Shown here: piece after piece, positions 43,248 to 52,793 of the stretch
Layout: every line of letters begins with the position of its first letter
Numbering within the stretch: position 1 is the stretch's first letter
From: CAYOYK01 sp964408185
GTDB taxonomy: Bacteria; Bacillota; Clostridia; Christensenellales; Aristaeellaceae
Length of the DNA stretch: 64,000 nt
Assembly (NCBI GenBank): GCA_964408185.1
Contig: CAYOYK010000005.1
Location: 1 to 64,000 of the forward strand
Reading direction: 5' to 3'
The notes under the pieces: generated by a model
Databases searched by the model: none
The model's input: the letters and a program-made list of their open reading frames with translations, nothing else
Told to the model about the DNA's origin: nothing
Translations under genes and position numbers: made by a program

Positions 43248-43703
43248 GTGATCGTACGGGTGATGAAGGCCAGCCGCGCGCTGACCGTATGGGACGGCGA
43301 CCAGCCGACGCTGCAATGCCGCGTTGCGCTGTCCTCGCACAGCGAGGGGCCCAAGCTGCGCGAGGGCGACGGCCGCACGCCGGAGGGCGCGTACCGCATC
43401 TGCTTGGTGAAGCGCGACGGCAAGTACGGCAAGAGCCTCGGCCTGAGCTATCCCGGCCCGGAGGATGCGCGCGCGGCCCTGCGCGAGGGCCGCATCGACG
43501 CGGCGACCTGCAAGGCCATTCTGGACGCGCACAGCGAGGGCCGCCGTCCGCCGTGGGGCACGCCCCTTGGCGGCGAAATCTACCTGCACGCAGGCGGAAC
43601 GCAGTCCGATTGGACGGCGGGCTGCATTGCGCTGGACAGCGAGGACATGGAGGCGCTGTTTGCCCTGCGGGATCAAATCGACCGTGTGGAGATTCTGCCA
43701 TAG
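43248..43703 (+). CDS. L,D-transpeptidase family protein (YkuD domain)
   Basis: The 151-residue protein is essentially one YkuD domain: GDGRTPEGAYRI near residue 40 and the catalytic block IYLHAGGTQSDWTAGCIAL with His and Cys near 117-131. L,D-transpeptidases cross-link peptidoglycan or attach proteins to it. No signal peptide or membrane segment is present, which is common in the short cytosolic-looking ErfK/YkuD proteins of gut Clostridia and leaves its location open. It starts at GTG after a GAGGAGGAG site. Confidence 0.9.
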   Translation: MIVRVMKASRALTVWDGDQPTLQCRVALSSHSEGPKLREGDGRTPEGAYRICLVKRDGKYGKSLGLSYPGPEDARAALREGRIDAATCKAILDAHSEGRRPPWGTPLGGEIYLHAGGTQSDWTAGCIALDSEDMEALFALRDQIDRVEILP

Positions 43704-43707
43704 CATA

Positions 43708-43735
43708 AGCGAGGCGGCCGATTGGCCGCCTCGCT
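43708..43735. terminator. Hairpin between convergent genes
   Basis: 12-bp perfect stem AGCGAGGCGGCC / GGCCGCCTCGCT with a 4-base loop, without a long T run. Confidence 0.7.
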
Positions 43736-43748
43736 GCGAATACCGGGT

Positions 43749-44237
43749 CTATTTTCTGCCAACGCCCATGCCGTCGAGGCTCCGTTCCAGCTCGCCGTCC
43801 TCCAAGCTCCATGTATATTGGTAGAGATACCCGCTCTGATCGATAAAAATATTGGTGGGATAGCCTTCCAGCCCGACGATTCCGCAGAGCGACAGGTCGG
43901 CGTCCTCGATGATGGGAATGCCATCCAGCCCGTACTGCGCCACAAGATCGGTCGTCACGGAGCTGTCCTCGCCATCCCAAACATGCACCAGCAGGATTTG
44001 CAGCTCGTCGGCAGAGAAGGCTTGGTACGCCGCCGCGGCGGAGGGCATCTCGTCCATGCAATAGGCGCACCAGCTTGTAAAGAAGCTGATGTAGATCGCC
44101 TTGCCCTCGTAAGGCGTCAGCTCCAGCGCGGTGCCGTCAAACTCATGAAAGACGTCCGCGCTCTCGGCCAGCGCGCACGCGGGCAGCAGCGCGGCCAGCA
44201 GCAGGCAGAGCATCCGGCGGAAAACGCGTTGCTTCAT
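43749..44237 (-). CDS. TlpA-like secreted thioredoxin
   Basis: The 162-residue protein has a signal peptide (about 1-25, with PACALAES that could be a lipobox) and a thioredoxin fold with redox motif WCAYC (C57, C60) and cis-Pro region GYPTNIFID. It should reduce disulfides or supply reductant to exported proteins outside the membrane. It stands alone with a terminator hairpin downstream. No cytochrome-maturation genes are nearby. Confidence 0.88.
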   Translation of the reverse strand: MKQRVFRRMLCLLLAALLPACALAESADVFHEFDGTALELTPYEGKAIYISFFTSWCAYCMDEMPSAAAAYQAFSADELQILLVHVWDGEDSSVTTDLVAQYGLDGIPIIEDADLSLCGIVGLEGYPTNIFIDQSGYLYQYTWSLEDGELERSLDGMGVGRK

Positions 44238-44334
44238 GGGAAGAACCTCCTTGCGCGTCTAAGGACGGCATTAGTATACACCCATTTCAACGTTTTGGAC
44301 AGCGCGTTTTGTCCCGCGCTCCCCTCGGCCTGCA

Positions 44335-44367
44335 AATGCAGGATTGATGTATTCATCCTGCATTTTG
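44335..44367. other. Hairpin in the 44238-44550 intergenic region
   Basis: AAATGCAGGAT / ATCCTGCATTTT forms a stem flanked by A and T runs in the 313-base gap between the divergent TlpA-like and aminotransferase genes. It looks like a terminator but has no gene ending into it. The gap otherwise holds only the aminotransferase promoter. Confidence 0.45.
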
Positions 44368-44400
44368 AGGATCTTGGGTCAAAAAACTTTCGTCCGGCAC

Positions 44401-44429
44401 TTTACTCTCTAAAATGAGTATGTTATAAT
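44401..44429 (+). promoter_or_regulatory. Promoter of the aminotransferase operon
   Basis: TTTACT (44401-44406), 17-base spacer and TATAAT (44424-44429); leader about 115 bases. Confidence 0.65.
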
Positions 44430-44550
44430 CCGTTCAGGTCGTCCGATGGTGCGTCGGCCCGGCAAACGCCGGAGACGGATTTGCATTTTTGGACGGGCTA
44501 TCCGCCACTTGATGGATTGCGGGCCATGCCCGCTCAAGGAGGAACCCGCC

Positions 44551-45768
44551 ATGTCGCTAGGAATTTCCACTGTCTGCAAGAACATCCAGCCCTCCGCTAC
44601 ATTGGCCATGAACGATACCGCCAACGCCCTCCGCGCAAAGGGCGTGCAGGTGTACAGCTTTGCCGCCGGAGAGCCGGATTTTGATACGCCCCTGCCCATC
44701 CGCGACGCCATGAAGGACGCGCTGGACCGCGGCATGACCCGCTATACCCCCGCGACGGGCTCCGTAGAGCTGAAGGATGCGATTCTCCAAAAGCTCCGCT
44801 GCGAGAACGGGCTTGAATACGAACGCAAAAACATCATCGCCTCCAACGGCGCCAAGCACTCCATCAGCACTGCGCTTCAGGCCATCCTGAATCCGGGCGA
44901 CGAGGTCGTTATTCCCACGCCGTGCTGGGTCAGCTACCCGGAGATGGTGCGGATGGCGGGCGGCACGCCGGTTTTTGTGGAGACCAGCGAGGAGAACGGC
45001 TTTTTGCCGACCGCCGTCGCCATGCGCGCCGCCGTGACCCCCCGCACCAAGGCGTTTATCCTCACCACGCCCAACAACCCCACCGGCTGCGTGTACGACG
45101 AGGCCACCCTGCGCGCGCTGGCCGACCTCTGCGTGGAAAAGGACTTTTACATTCTGTCGGACGAGATCTACGAGCACCTGATTTACAGCGGGCGCAAGCA
45201 CATCGCCATCGCCGGCTTTGGCCCTGAGGTCAAGGCGCGCACGCTGCTGGTAAACGGCGTAAGCAAGACCTACGCCATGACGGGCTTCCGCATTGGCTAC
45301 CTTGCCGGGCCCGCCGATGTGGTCGCGGCCATGGGCAACTACCAAAGCCAAGCGACCTCCGGCCCCTGCACGCCTGCGCAGCACGCCGCCGCCGCCGCTC
45401 TTGCCATGGATCAAGGCTGCGTCGAAACAATGCGCGCCGCCTTCGAGGCCCGCCGCGACGAGCTGTGCGCCCTTGTCAACCGTATCCCCGGCATCCATTG
45501 CCATTGCCCGGACGGCGCGTTCTACGTGATGATGAACATCAGCCGCTTGCTGGGCCGCACCTACCGCGGCGAGGTCATTGCCGACAGTATGTCCTTTGCG
45601 CAGACGCTGCTGCAAAACGAGCATGTCGTGCTGGTGCCCGGCTCCGCCTTTATGGCCGAGGGGTACTGCCGCCTCAGCTATGCCATCAGCGACAAAAATA
45701 TCCGCGAGGGCATGCGCCGCATCCGCGCGTTTGTGGATGAGCTCCAGCCCGTCGCCATGGAGGCATAA
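44551..45768 (+). CDS. Class I PLP aminotransferase (aspartate-type)
   Basis: The 405-residue protein has the fold-type I pattern: FAAGEPDFDTP, YTPATGSVELKDAI, LTTPNNPTGCVYDE, SDEIYEHLIY and the PLP Lys in VNGVSKTYAMTGFRIGYLAG. It resembles AspC-like aspartate/2-oxoglutarate aminotransferases of the I-gamma subgroup. ATG at 44551 follows AAGGAGG by 7 bases. It ends 1 base before the Re-citrate-synthase-like gene, so the two are translationally coupled. That pairing suggests it makes oxaloacetate or aspartate in the same pathway. Confidence 0.93.
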   Translation: MSLGISTVCKNIQPSATLAMNDTANALRAKGVQVYSFAAGEPDFDTPLPIRDAMKDALDRGMTRYTPATGSVELKDAILQKLRCENGLEYERKNIIASNGAKHSISTALQAILNPGDEVVIPTPCWVSYPEMVRMAGGTPVFVETSEENGFLPTAVAMRAAVTPRTKAFILTTPNNPTGCVYDEATLRALADLCVEKDFYILSDEIYEHLIYSGRKHIAIAGFGPEVKARTLLVNGVSKTYAMTGFRIGYLAGPADVVAAMGNYQSQATSGPCTPAQHAAAAALAMDQGCVETMRAAFEARRDELCALVNRIPGIHCHCPDGAFYVMMNISRLLGRTYRGEVIADSMSFAQTLLQNEHVVLVPGSAFMAEGYCRLSYAISDKNIREGMRRIRAFVDELQPVAMEA

Positions 45769-45769
45769 C

Positions 45770-47164
45770 ATGCTGGAATTCAGCGAAAAGAGCAACCTGC
45801 TCATCCAAAGCAAATATCAGTACGATTTGCAGGACGTTACGGAGCCCAACCTCTACCGCGAAATCTTCGATTATGAGTCCATCCCCAAGATCCCGTTCAA
45901 CAATCGGTTGGTGCCCACCAACATGCCCGACGAGATTTGGATGACCGATACGACCTTCCGCGACGGGCAGCAGAGCGTCAGCCCGTTTACGCCGCGCCAA
46001 ATCGAGCATCTGTACAAGCTGATGGCGCGTCTGGGCGGCCCGAAGGGCTTGGTGCGCCAGAGCGAGTTCTTTTTGTACACCGACAAGGACCGCGAGGCGC
46101 TCGAACGCTGTCAGGCGCTCGGCCTGCCCTTCCCGGAGATCACCACTTGGATTCGCGCCAACGAGAAGGACTTTGCGCTCGTCAAGGCCGCCGGCGTGCA
46201 TGAAACGGGCATTCTGGTCTCGTGCAGCGATTACCATATCTTCAAAAAAATGCACCTGACGCGCGCGCAGGCCATGGACAAGTACCTTGGCATCGTCAAG
46301 GCCGCGCTGGAGCAGGGCATCACGCCGCGCTGCCATTTTGAGGATATCACCCGCGCGGATTTTTACGGCTTTGTGCTGCCCTTTGCCGAGCAGCTGATGA
46401 AGCTCGCCCATCAGAGCGGTCTCAAAATCAAGATTCGCGCCTGCGATACCATGGGCTACGGCGTAAGCTATCCCGGCGCGGCTCTCCCCCGCAGCGTGGC
46501 CGGCATCATCTACGGCCTGAACCACTACGCGCAGGTGCCCAGCGAGCAGCTGGAGTGGCACGGCCATAACGATTTCTACAAGGTCGTCTCCAACGCGGGC
46601 ACGGCGTGGCTGTACGGCTGCGCGTCGATCAACTGCTCGCTGCTGGGCATTGGCGAGCGCACGGGCAACTGCCCGTTGGAGGCCATGGCCATCGAGTACG
46701 AGTCCCTGCGCGGCGAGACCGGCGGCATGGACTTGACCGCCGTTACCGAGATCGCGGAGTACATGGAGCGTGAGATCGGCATTGAGATCAGCCCGCGCCA
46801 GCCCTTTGTGGGCCGCCACTTTAATGTGACCCGCGCAGGTATTCACGCCGACGGCATGCTCAAGGACGAGGAAATCTACAACATCTTTGATACCACCACG
46901 CTGCTCAACCGCCCGGCCACCGTCGCCGTGGACAGCCACAGCGGCCTTGCGGGCGTCGCCCACTGGATGAACACATTCTTCCGCCTGTCCGGCGTCCACA
47001 TGGTGGATAAGCAGGATCCGCTGGTGATGGCGGTCAAGGTGCAGGTGGACGCCCTCTATGCCGAGGGCCGCAATACCGTAATGGGCGACGAGGAGCTGGA
47101 AATCATGGTGCGCGACGCGAACGTCGACCGCTACGAGCACCTGCTGTTCCACAAGAGCAAATAA
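45770..47164 (+). CDS. HMGL-family synthase, probable Re-citrate synthase
   Basis: The 464-residue protein is a DRE-TIM metallolyase: DTTFRDGQQSVSPFTPRQI (catalytic start), QSEFFLYTDKD, HFEDITRADFYGF, IRACDTMGYGVSYPGAALP, EWHGHNDFYKV and GRHFNVTRAGIHADG. The family includes isopropylmalate, homocitrate and Re-citrate synthases. The RQSEFFLYT and CDTMGYGV-PGA features, as I remember them, match the Re-citrate synthase of Clostridium kluyveri relatives better than LeuA. It also lacks the C-terminal LeuA regulatory domain, and no leucine genes are nearby. Isopropylmalate or homocitrate synthase remain possible. It is coupled to the aminotransferase gene upstream. Confidence 0.8.
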   Translation: MLEFSEKSNLLIQSKYQYDLQDVTEPNLYREIFDYESIPKIPFNNRLVPTNMPDEIWMTDTTFRDGQQSVSPFTPRQIEHLYKLMARLGGPKGLVRQSEFFLYTDKDREALERCQALGLPFPEITTWIRANEKDFALVKAAGVHETGILVSCSDYHIFKKMHLTRAQAMDKYLGIVKAALEQGITPRCHFEDITRADFYGFVLPFAEQLMKLAHQSGLKIKIRACDTMGYGVSYPGAALPRSVAGIIYGLNHYAQVPSEQLEWHGHNDFYKVVSNAGTAWLYGCASINCSLLGIGERTGNCPLEAMAIEYESLRGETGGMDLTAVTEIAEYMEREIGIEISPRQPFVGRHFNVTRAGIHADGMLKDEEIYNIFDTTTLLNRPATVAVDSHSGLAGVAHWMNTFFRLSGVHMVDKQDPLVMAVKVQVDALYAEGRNTVMGDEELEIMVRDANVDRYEHLLFHKSK

Positions 47165-47239
47165 GCGAGATCGGCGTTTACGCCCGCCCGTTCTGCGGGC
47201 AAGCCGTTCGTATCCCCCATACGTCTCCCCTGCGTACAG

Positions 47240-47271
47240 CCTCCGGCCACATTTCGGAATGCGGCCGGAGG
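47240..47271 (+). other. Intergenic hairpin
   Basis: CCTCCGGCC / GGCCGGAGG, 9-bp stem, about 75 bases after the synthase stop, without a T run. Possibly the operon's terminator or a REP-like element. Confidence 0.4.
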
Positions 47272-47312
47272 TCACTACATGCGGACAAGCGTTTTGCTTT
47301 CCGCTCTTTTTT

Positions 47313-47341
47313 TTGACAGAATTCGCGCTTCATGGTATGCT
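47313..47341 (+). promoter_or_regulatory. Promoter of the Na/phosphate symporter gene
   Basis: TTGACA (47313-47318), 17-base spacer and TATGCT (47336-47341). Confidence 0.75.
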
Positions 47342-47418
47342 GTTTTTGTATACGCAAAGAGGAAAGCAGGGCGCGGAGAAAAGAGCGAGCCGCGCCGGGA
47401 CGTACGGGAGGATCGGAT

Positions 47419-49059
47419 ATGTCCGTTATGAATGTGGTATCGCTGATCGGCGGGCTGGGCCTGTTCCTGTTCGGCATCAAGGGAATGGGCGAGGGCCTTG
47501 AAAAAGCGGCCGGGCACAAAATGCGCAAGCTGCTGGAGGTGCTCACCCGCAACAAGTTTATGGCCGTGCTGATGGGCGCGCTGGTAACCGCCGTTATGCA
47601 AAGCTCCTCCGCCACAACGGTGATGGTGGTCGGCTTTGTCAACGCCGGGCTGCTGAGCCTCGGCAAGGCCATCGGGGTCATCATGGGCGCGAACATCGGC
47701 ACCACGGTCACCTCGCTGATGCTCAGCTTTCAGGTGGACTTTGGCATGATTTTCGCGGCCATCGGCGCGATTTGCATGCTGCTGGGCAACCGCCCAAGGC
47801 TCAAGCTGGTTGGCCAGATTATGATGGGGCTCGGCGTGCTGTTTACCGGCATGCGCCTCATGACCGAGGCCATGGTGCCCCTGCGGGACTGGGAGGGCTT
47901 CCGCACGATGATGACCGGGGTGAGCAACCCGATCGTCGGCGTGCTGGTGGGCACGCTGGTCACCGCCCTGCTGCAAAGCAGCGCCGCGTCCATCGGCATT
48001 TTGCAGGCGTTGGCCTCCTCCGGGCTGATCGGCCTGCAGGGCTGCCTGTTTGTGCTCTTCGGGCAGAACATCGGCACCTGCGTAACCGCCATGCTGGCCG
48101 CCGTGGGCGCAAACAAGACAGCCAAGCGCGCCGCCGTGGTCCACCTGCTGTTCAATGTCATCGGCACGGTGCTGTTCGTCGTGCTTGCGATGATCCTGCC
48201 GCTGGACGTGTGGATACAGGCCCTTGTGGGCGATAACATCAAACTGCAAATCGCCTTGGCGCACATCGTCTTCAACCTGGTCACCACCTTCCTGCTGCTG
48301 CCGCTGAGCGGCGTGCTGGAAAAGGCCGCCTGCGTGATTGTGCGCGGGCAGGACGCGCAGCAGGAGCCCATGCGTCTGATGTACTTTGACGACCGCCTGT
48401 TCTCCACGCCCCCCATCGCGGCGCAGCAGCTCTTTAAGGAGGTCTGCCGCATGTGCGATCTGGCCCGCGCCAACCTTACGCTGGCCATGAAATACTACCT
48501 CACGCCCAAGGATACCTCTGTGGACGAGTTCGAGAACCGCGAGCAGGTGATAGACTACCTGAACGCGGAGATCACCCAGCGGCTGATCGAGCTGCAAGCC
48601 GGCAGTCTGGGCGGGCGGGACGTGCATATGGTCGGCTCTCTGTTCCATGTGGTCAACGACTTGGAGCGCATTGGCGATCACAGCGAAAACCTAAAGGAGA
48701 TCGCCGATAGCCTTCGCCGCGACAAGGGCAAGTTCTCCGGCAAGGCCGAGCACGAAATTGAGCTGCTGTACCAAAAGGTGGAGAGCATGGTGGATAACGC
48801 CATCGATATTGTCAAGCGCCAGATCATCGACCCGGAGATTGTGGGCAAGGTGGAAAGCACCGAGGCCGAGGTCGATCAGCTCTGCGAGGATTACGCCAAC
48901 CACCACGTCGAGCGCATCAAGAACAAAAAATGCACGCCCAAGAACGGCATGCTGTACATGGATACGCTCAACAACCTAGAGCGCATTGCCGATCACGCCA
49001 ACAACTTGGCCACCTCGGTGGACGACGCGTCCGAGGACGCCAAGCGGATGCTCTGGTAA
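47419..49059 (+). CDS. Na/phosphate cotransporter with PhoU-like domain
   Basis: The 546-residue protein has two NptA-type inverted repeats in about the first 310 residues, each with a QSSSATTV or LLQSSAASIG motif and the GANIGT / GQNIGT signatures. The membrane part ends near LLLPLSGVLEKAA. The C-terminal part (about 335-545) is PhoU-like, with two helical bundles (ANLTLAMKYYL, RIGDHSENLKEI, RIADHANNLATSV). It should import phosphate with sodium, with the PhoU part sensing or regulating. ATG at 47419 follows GGGAGG. Confidence 0.93.
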   Translation: MSVMNVVSLIGGLGLFLFGIKGMGEGLEKAAGHKMRKLLEVLTRNKFMAVLMGALVTAVMQSSSATTVMVVGFVNAGLLSLGKAIGVIMGANIGTTVTSLMLSFQVDFGMIFAAIGAICMLLGNRPRLKLVGQIMMGLGVLFTGMRLMTEAMVPLRDWEGFRTMMTGVSNPIVGVLVGTLVTALLQSSAASIGILQALASSGLIGLQGCLFVLFGQNIGTCVTAMLAAVGANKTAKRAAVVHLLFNVIGTVLFVVLAMILPLDVWIQALVGDNIKLQIALAHIVFNLVTTFLLLPLSGVLEKAACVIVRGQDAQQEPMRLMYFDDRLFSTPPIAAQQLFKEVCRMCDLARANLTLAMKYYLTPKDTSVDEFENREQVIDYLNAEITQRLIELQAGSLGGRDVHMVGSLFHVVNDLERIGDHSENLKEIADSLRRDKGKFSGKAEHEIELLYQKVESMVDNAIDIVKRQIIDPEIVGKVESTEAEVDQLCEDYANHHVERIKNKKCTPKNGMLYMDTLNNLERIADHANNLATSVDDASEDAKRMLW

Positions 49060-49212
49060 GCAAGCCGGAGGACGGCGGGGCGAGCCTGTCTGCGCGGCCA
49101 GCCGCAGCGTGACCCAGCCCACCGTGAGGGGTTTGGGGGGCCGCCCTCCCCAAACGGGTTCGCCTTGGGCGACTGGTCGGCCAAGGGTTCAGCTGCTTTA
49201 TTGACACGCAAC

Positions 49213-49242
49213 GGCGGGCCGCGCAATTCTGCGCGGCCCGCC
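49213..49242. terminator. Terminator-like hairpin
   Basis: GGCGGGCCGCGCA / TGCGCGGCCCGCC, 13-bp stem with a 4-base loop between convergent genes; short T stretch only. A second palindrome (GTTTGGGG / CCCCAAAC) lies upstream at about 49130-49156. The 49060-49262 gap holds no gene. Confidence 0.65.
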
Positions 49243-49262
49243 GCTTGTATTCCGTTTGGCGC

Positions 49263-49856
49263 TTACCGTTCGACGAGGATATCCTCGTCGCCGCTGGTAT
49301 CGCCGTCCCACTCGTCGGCGGCGTCGCTCGCGTTCCCGCATTGGAAGGACGCGATCACATCGCCCATCAGCTTCTCTAATCCGCTGTCCGGCTCGGAGCC
49401 ATCGTCCATGCTGAAATCCAGCTCGAACACATAGCCGTTCTGGACCGTGCAGGCGTAGTAGAACACAACGCCCTCATCCTCCATGCGCAGAATGTAGAAG
49501 GGCAGGCCCGCGTCGCTGCTCAGGTTGTACAGCAGGGTCGCGCCGTAGCCCTCATACTCCTCCAGCTCATACTCGACAAGCGCGTTGTACGCGTCCTCGT
49601 CCATATGGTCGGCGTAAACGCCCGCATAGGCGTCCACATATTCCGCGGCCACATCCAGCGTGTAGGCGTCGTTATAGAGCATGCCCAGCCAAAAATACGT
49701 GTCCGTGCTTTCATCCGCGTAGGACTCGGTGTCCAGCTCCATGTCGTCCGGGTACGTAAAGGTAAAGACGCCGTCCGCCGAGAACTCGGCGGCCAGCGCC
49801 ATCGGCGCGGATAGGCAGAGCAGGGCGCATAGAACGAGAGCAAGCCACTTTTTCAT
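49263..49856 (-). CDS. Secreted acidic protein, unknown function
   Basis: The 197-residue protein has a Sec signal peptide (MKKWLALVLCALLCLSAPMALA, cleavage near 22). A domain containing GVFTFTYPDDMELDTESYAD, YFWLGMLYND and FYYACTVQNGYVFELDFSM follows, and the C-terminus is very acidic (DEWDGDTSGDEDILVER). The FTYPDDMELD start is typical of PsbP-like/DUF1795-type extracytoplasmic domains. It is a single gene with its own ribosome site and a hairpin downstream. Function unknown. Confidence 0.75.
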   Translation of the reverse strand: MKKWLALVLCALLCLSAPMALAAEFSADGVFTFTYPDDMELDTESYADESTDTYFWLGMLYNDAYTLDVAAEYVDAYAGVYADHMDEDAYNALVEYELEEYEGYGATLLYNLSSDAGLPFYILRMEDEGVVFYYACTVQNGYVFELDFSMDDGSEPDSGLEKLMGDVIASFQCGNASDAADEWDGDTSGDEDILVER

Positions 49857-49919
49857 CTGGTTCTTCCTCCTTTGTGGAATGGCCTATGCTATCACGGCAT
49901 TGTGACGGCTGCGTGACGT

Positions 49920-51089
49920 TTACTCCACGGACGTCTCCGTTGGCGCGGCGGCTTCGGGCTTATCGGGGGTGGGCGCGTCCGGCTCGTCCACGGCGGTCAC
50001 GAGGGCCTCGGCGGGGGCCTCCTCCTCCGGCAGCGCGTCGGGCTTGCGCTTGTTGCCGCGCAGCGTCGAGATCACGCTGACCACGCCGCCGACGATCAGG
50101 AACATGTAATAGCTGAAGAAGCGCCAGACCAGCAGCGCCAAGCCCGGCGTGCCGCCGATGAAAACGCCCTTGAAATAGCCCAGAAAGCCGGCCTCCTGCG
50201 CGCCGCTCGCGCCGGGCAGCGGCGTATAGCTGACGCTGATAAACAGCAGCATGGCCAGCGTGAGCACCTCGCCCGTGGGCATGGCCGCAAGTCCGGCCGC
50301 CTGCCGCATCGCGTTCATATCGAACGCGTGATACACGCTGACCGTCACCGACAGCAGCGACAGCAGCGTAAGCGTGGACCAAAACAGCTGCTCCAAAAGC
50401 TGCAACGGCTTGCGGCTGATGCTCAAAATGCTGCTGTGGAAGGTATCCAGCGTGGAGGCGTAGCGCATGACCGTCAGCTCCGGATGCTTGACAATGTGGA
50501 TCTTCGCGCCGATTTTGATGAAAAAATTGCCGATGTTTTGGATCAGCGGGCGGCAAAACGCCACCAGAATGACCGCCGGAACGGCCGCAAAGTTAATCGC
50601 CAGACCGATGATGATAATCCAGCGCACGCCGCCAAGCTGCGTTGAGACCAGCTCCTGATGCGTCAGCCAAAGAACTCCGGCCAGAACGACCATCATCAGC
50701 TGCGAGCACAGCAGCTTGACGGAAATTGCCGAGGAGCCGATGCCCACGGGCACGTCCCGTTTCTTGAGGTAATAGATCTGCATGGGCTGTCCGCCCGACG
50801 CGCCGGGCGTGATGTTGGAGTAGTAATAGCCCATGGTGGCGATAAAAAGCGCGGAGCGCAAAGGAATGCGGTAGCCCTGATGGTGCAGCAGCCGCCACAT
50901 GCTCACGCCGTCAAAGGCAAGGTAGCCAAACCAGCCAAAAAATGCGGCCACCACCCATTCCAGCCGAAGGGTAAACAGCGTCTCCCACGCGTTGGACAGC
51001 TCGCTGTTGCTGAACGCAATTACAAAAACCAGCAGCAGCGTGCCAAAGATAAAGACAAAGTTAAGGGCTTTGCGAACGCTTGGCTTCAT
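49920..51089 (-). CDS. UPF0104 / lysylphosphatidylglycerol-synthase-type flippase protein
   Basis: The 389-residue protein has about eight hydrophobic segments and family motifs GYYYSNITPGASGGQPMQ near residue 88 and ISVSYTPLPGASGAQEAGF near 285, the two PGA(S/G)G loops of the MprF-flippase/UPF0104 family. It lacks the MprF synthase domain. It is likely to move a lipid or lipid-linked compound across the membrane. The last 50 residues are a Pro/Glu/Ala-rich tail, unusual but not disruptive. ATG at 51089 follows AAGGAG. Confidence 0.88.
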   Translation of the reverse strand: MKPSVRKALNFVFIFGTLLLVFVIAFSNSELSNAWETLFTLRLEWVVAAFFGWFGYLAFDGVSMWRLLHHQGYRIPLRSALFIATMGYYYSNITPGASGGQPMQIYYLKKRDVPVGIGSSAISVKLLCSQLMMVVLAGVLWLTHQELVSTQLGGVRWIIIIGLAINFAAVPAVILVAFCRPLIQNIGNFFIKIGAKIHIVKHPELTVMRYASTLDTFHSSILSISRKPLQLLEQLFWSTLTLLSLLSVTVSVYHAFDMNAMRQAAGLAAMPTGEVLTLAMLLFISVSYTPLPGASGAQEAGFLGYFKGVFIGGTPGLALLVWRFFSYYMFLIVGGVVSVISTLRGNKRKPDALPEEEAPAEALVTAVDEPDAPTPDKPEAAAPTETSVE

Positions 51090-51299
51090 GGTCAGCTCCT
51101 TGTATAATATCGCTCGGCGCGGCAAAAGCATCTGTCGCACCGACTAGGGATCAGTATACCACAGATCGGCCGCTTTGGGAATGGTTGAGCGAGGAACGGC
51201 TGAATTTGTTAGCGGTCTCTTTCCGCCCCCGAAAGTGCGGAAAGCCGCGCAAAAGCGCCCTCCGCCCCATAATCGGGCGAAGGGCGCTGCGCTTCGGGC

Positions 51300-52793
51300 T
51301 TACAGCCGGTACAGCCTGCTGTACTTATCCTTGAGGTAGCGGGTGTAGTAGCTCGCGTCAAACGGCGCGCCGCACGCGTCCGTTACCACCTGCTTGGGCT
51401 CCTTGAGGCGGCCAAAACGGTGCACATGCTCGCCCAGCCAGTCCGTCACGGGCTTCCAGTTGCCCTGCGCAATCGCATCCCATACCGGGATCTGCTTTTC
51501 CATGGCGGCGAGCATCTGCGCGGCATACGCGGTGCCCAGCGCATAGGTGGGAAAGTACCCGATCATCCCGCCCGACCAATGGGAATCCTGCAGCACGCCG
51601 TGGGTATCATCCGGGACGGTCACGCCGAGGTATTGCTTGTACAGCGCGTTCCACGCCGCGGGCAGCTCGTCCACGGACAGATCGCCGCTGATGAGCCTCT
51701 GCTCCAGCTCGTAGCGGATGATGATGTGCATCGGGTAGGTCAGCTCGTCGGCCTCGGTGCGAATCAGCGAGGGCGTCGCCTTGTTGACCGCGCGGTAAAG
51801 CTGATCGGGCGTTACGCCGCCAAGCTGCGGGAACAGCTCCGTGAGGGTGGGATAGAGCACCTTCACAAAGGGCTGGCTCCGGCCGATGATGTTCTCGCAA
51901 AAGCGGCTCTGGCTCTCGTGCACGCCAAGGCTCGCGCCGTCGTTCAGGCAGGTGAACTGCAGCTCGTCGGCCACCTGCAGCGCGTACAGCGCGTGGCCGC
52001 TCTCGTGGATGACGGAGTACATGGAGCTGGCAAACTGGTCGGCGTAGTAGTGCGTTGTGATGCGCACGTCGTACTTGCTGAACTCCGTGGTAAAGGGATG
52101 CTCGGTCTCGCCGATGGAGCAGTAGCTGCGGTCGATGCCCATCATGGCCATCAGGCGGTCGCTGAGCACGCGCTGCTTCTCGATGGGAAAATCGCCCGTG
52201 AGGAAGCTGTCGTCCAGCGGCTTATCCTGCACGGCGTGAATCAGCGGCACGATCTCTTTTTTCAGCCCGCCAAAGAAAACGTCGAGGTCAGCGGTGTTCA
52301 TGCCCTTCTCGTAATCATCCATCAGCGTGTCGTACACGGGGAGCTGCGGGGCGCGATACCCGGCCATGCGGATGTTGGTCTGCACGATTTTTTGCAGATA
52401 GGGCTTAAAGGACGCGTAATCGTTCTGTTCCTTGGCCGTGCGCCACACCGCCTCGGCCTCGTTGAGCAGCATGGAGTACTCCACGACCTCCTGCATGGGG
52501 ATGCAGGTGGTTTTGTCGAAGTTCTCCTTGAGCACGGCGACGCGGCGGGCCTGAAGCGGCGTCAGCTCCGCGGCGCGGGCGGTCAGCTCCTCAAGGGTCT
52601 CCTTGACGGAATCGTTGATGAACAGCTTGTAGCTAACCTCGCTCAGCAGTCCCATCGTGCGGCTGCGAGCCTCGGCGGAGCCGCGCGGCGCGGCGGTGGA
52701 AGCGTCGTAGTAGAGCACGCCCTGCGCGTGATTGTAGGCGTGCATTTGCGCCTCCAGCTCGTCCAGCCTTTGCAGATACTCAGCGGTCGTCAT
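51300..52793 (-). CDS. M32 family metallocarboxypeptidase
   Basis: The 497-residue protein matches thermostable carboxypeptidase Taq-type enzymes. The zinc-binding HEXXH is HESGH in YSVIHESGHALYALQ near residue 260. Other family features are YDAST (YYDASTAAPRGSAEARS), TEFSKYDVRITTHY, GVHESQSRFCENIIGRS with the third zinc ligand Glu, and HWSGGMIGYFPTYALG. It removes C-terminal residues from peptides in the cytosol. ATG at 52793 follows GGAAGGAAG. Its 5' end overlaps the upstream DUF3592 gene by 14 bases. Confidence 0.95.
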   Translation of the reverse strand: MTTAEYLQRLDELEAQMHAYNHAQGVLYYDASTAAPRGSAEARSRTMGLLSEVSYKLFINDSVKETLEELTARAAELTPLQARRVAVLKENFDKTTCIPMQEVVEYSMLLNEAEAVWRTAKEQNDYASFKPYLQKIVQTNIRMAGYRAPQLPVYDTLMDDYEKGMNTADLDVFFGGLKKEIVPLIHAVQDKPLDDSFLTGDFPIEKQRVLSDRLMAMMGIDRSYCSIGETEHPFTTEFSKYDVRITTHYYADQFASSMYSVIHESGHALYALQVADELQFTCLNDGASLGVHESQSRFCENIIGRSQPFVKVLYPTLTELFPQLGGVTPDQLYRAVNKATPSLIRTEADELTYPMHIIIRYELEQRLISGDLSVDELPAAWNALYKQYLGVTVPDDTHGVLQDSHWSGGMIGYFPTYALGTAYAAQMLAAMEKQIPVWDAIAQGNWKPVTDWLGEHVHRFGRLKEPKQVVTDACGAPFDASYYTRYLKDKYSRLYRL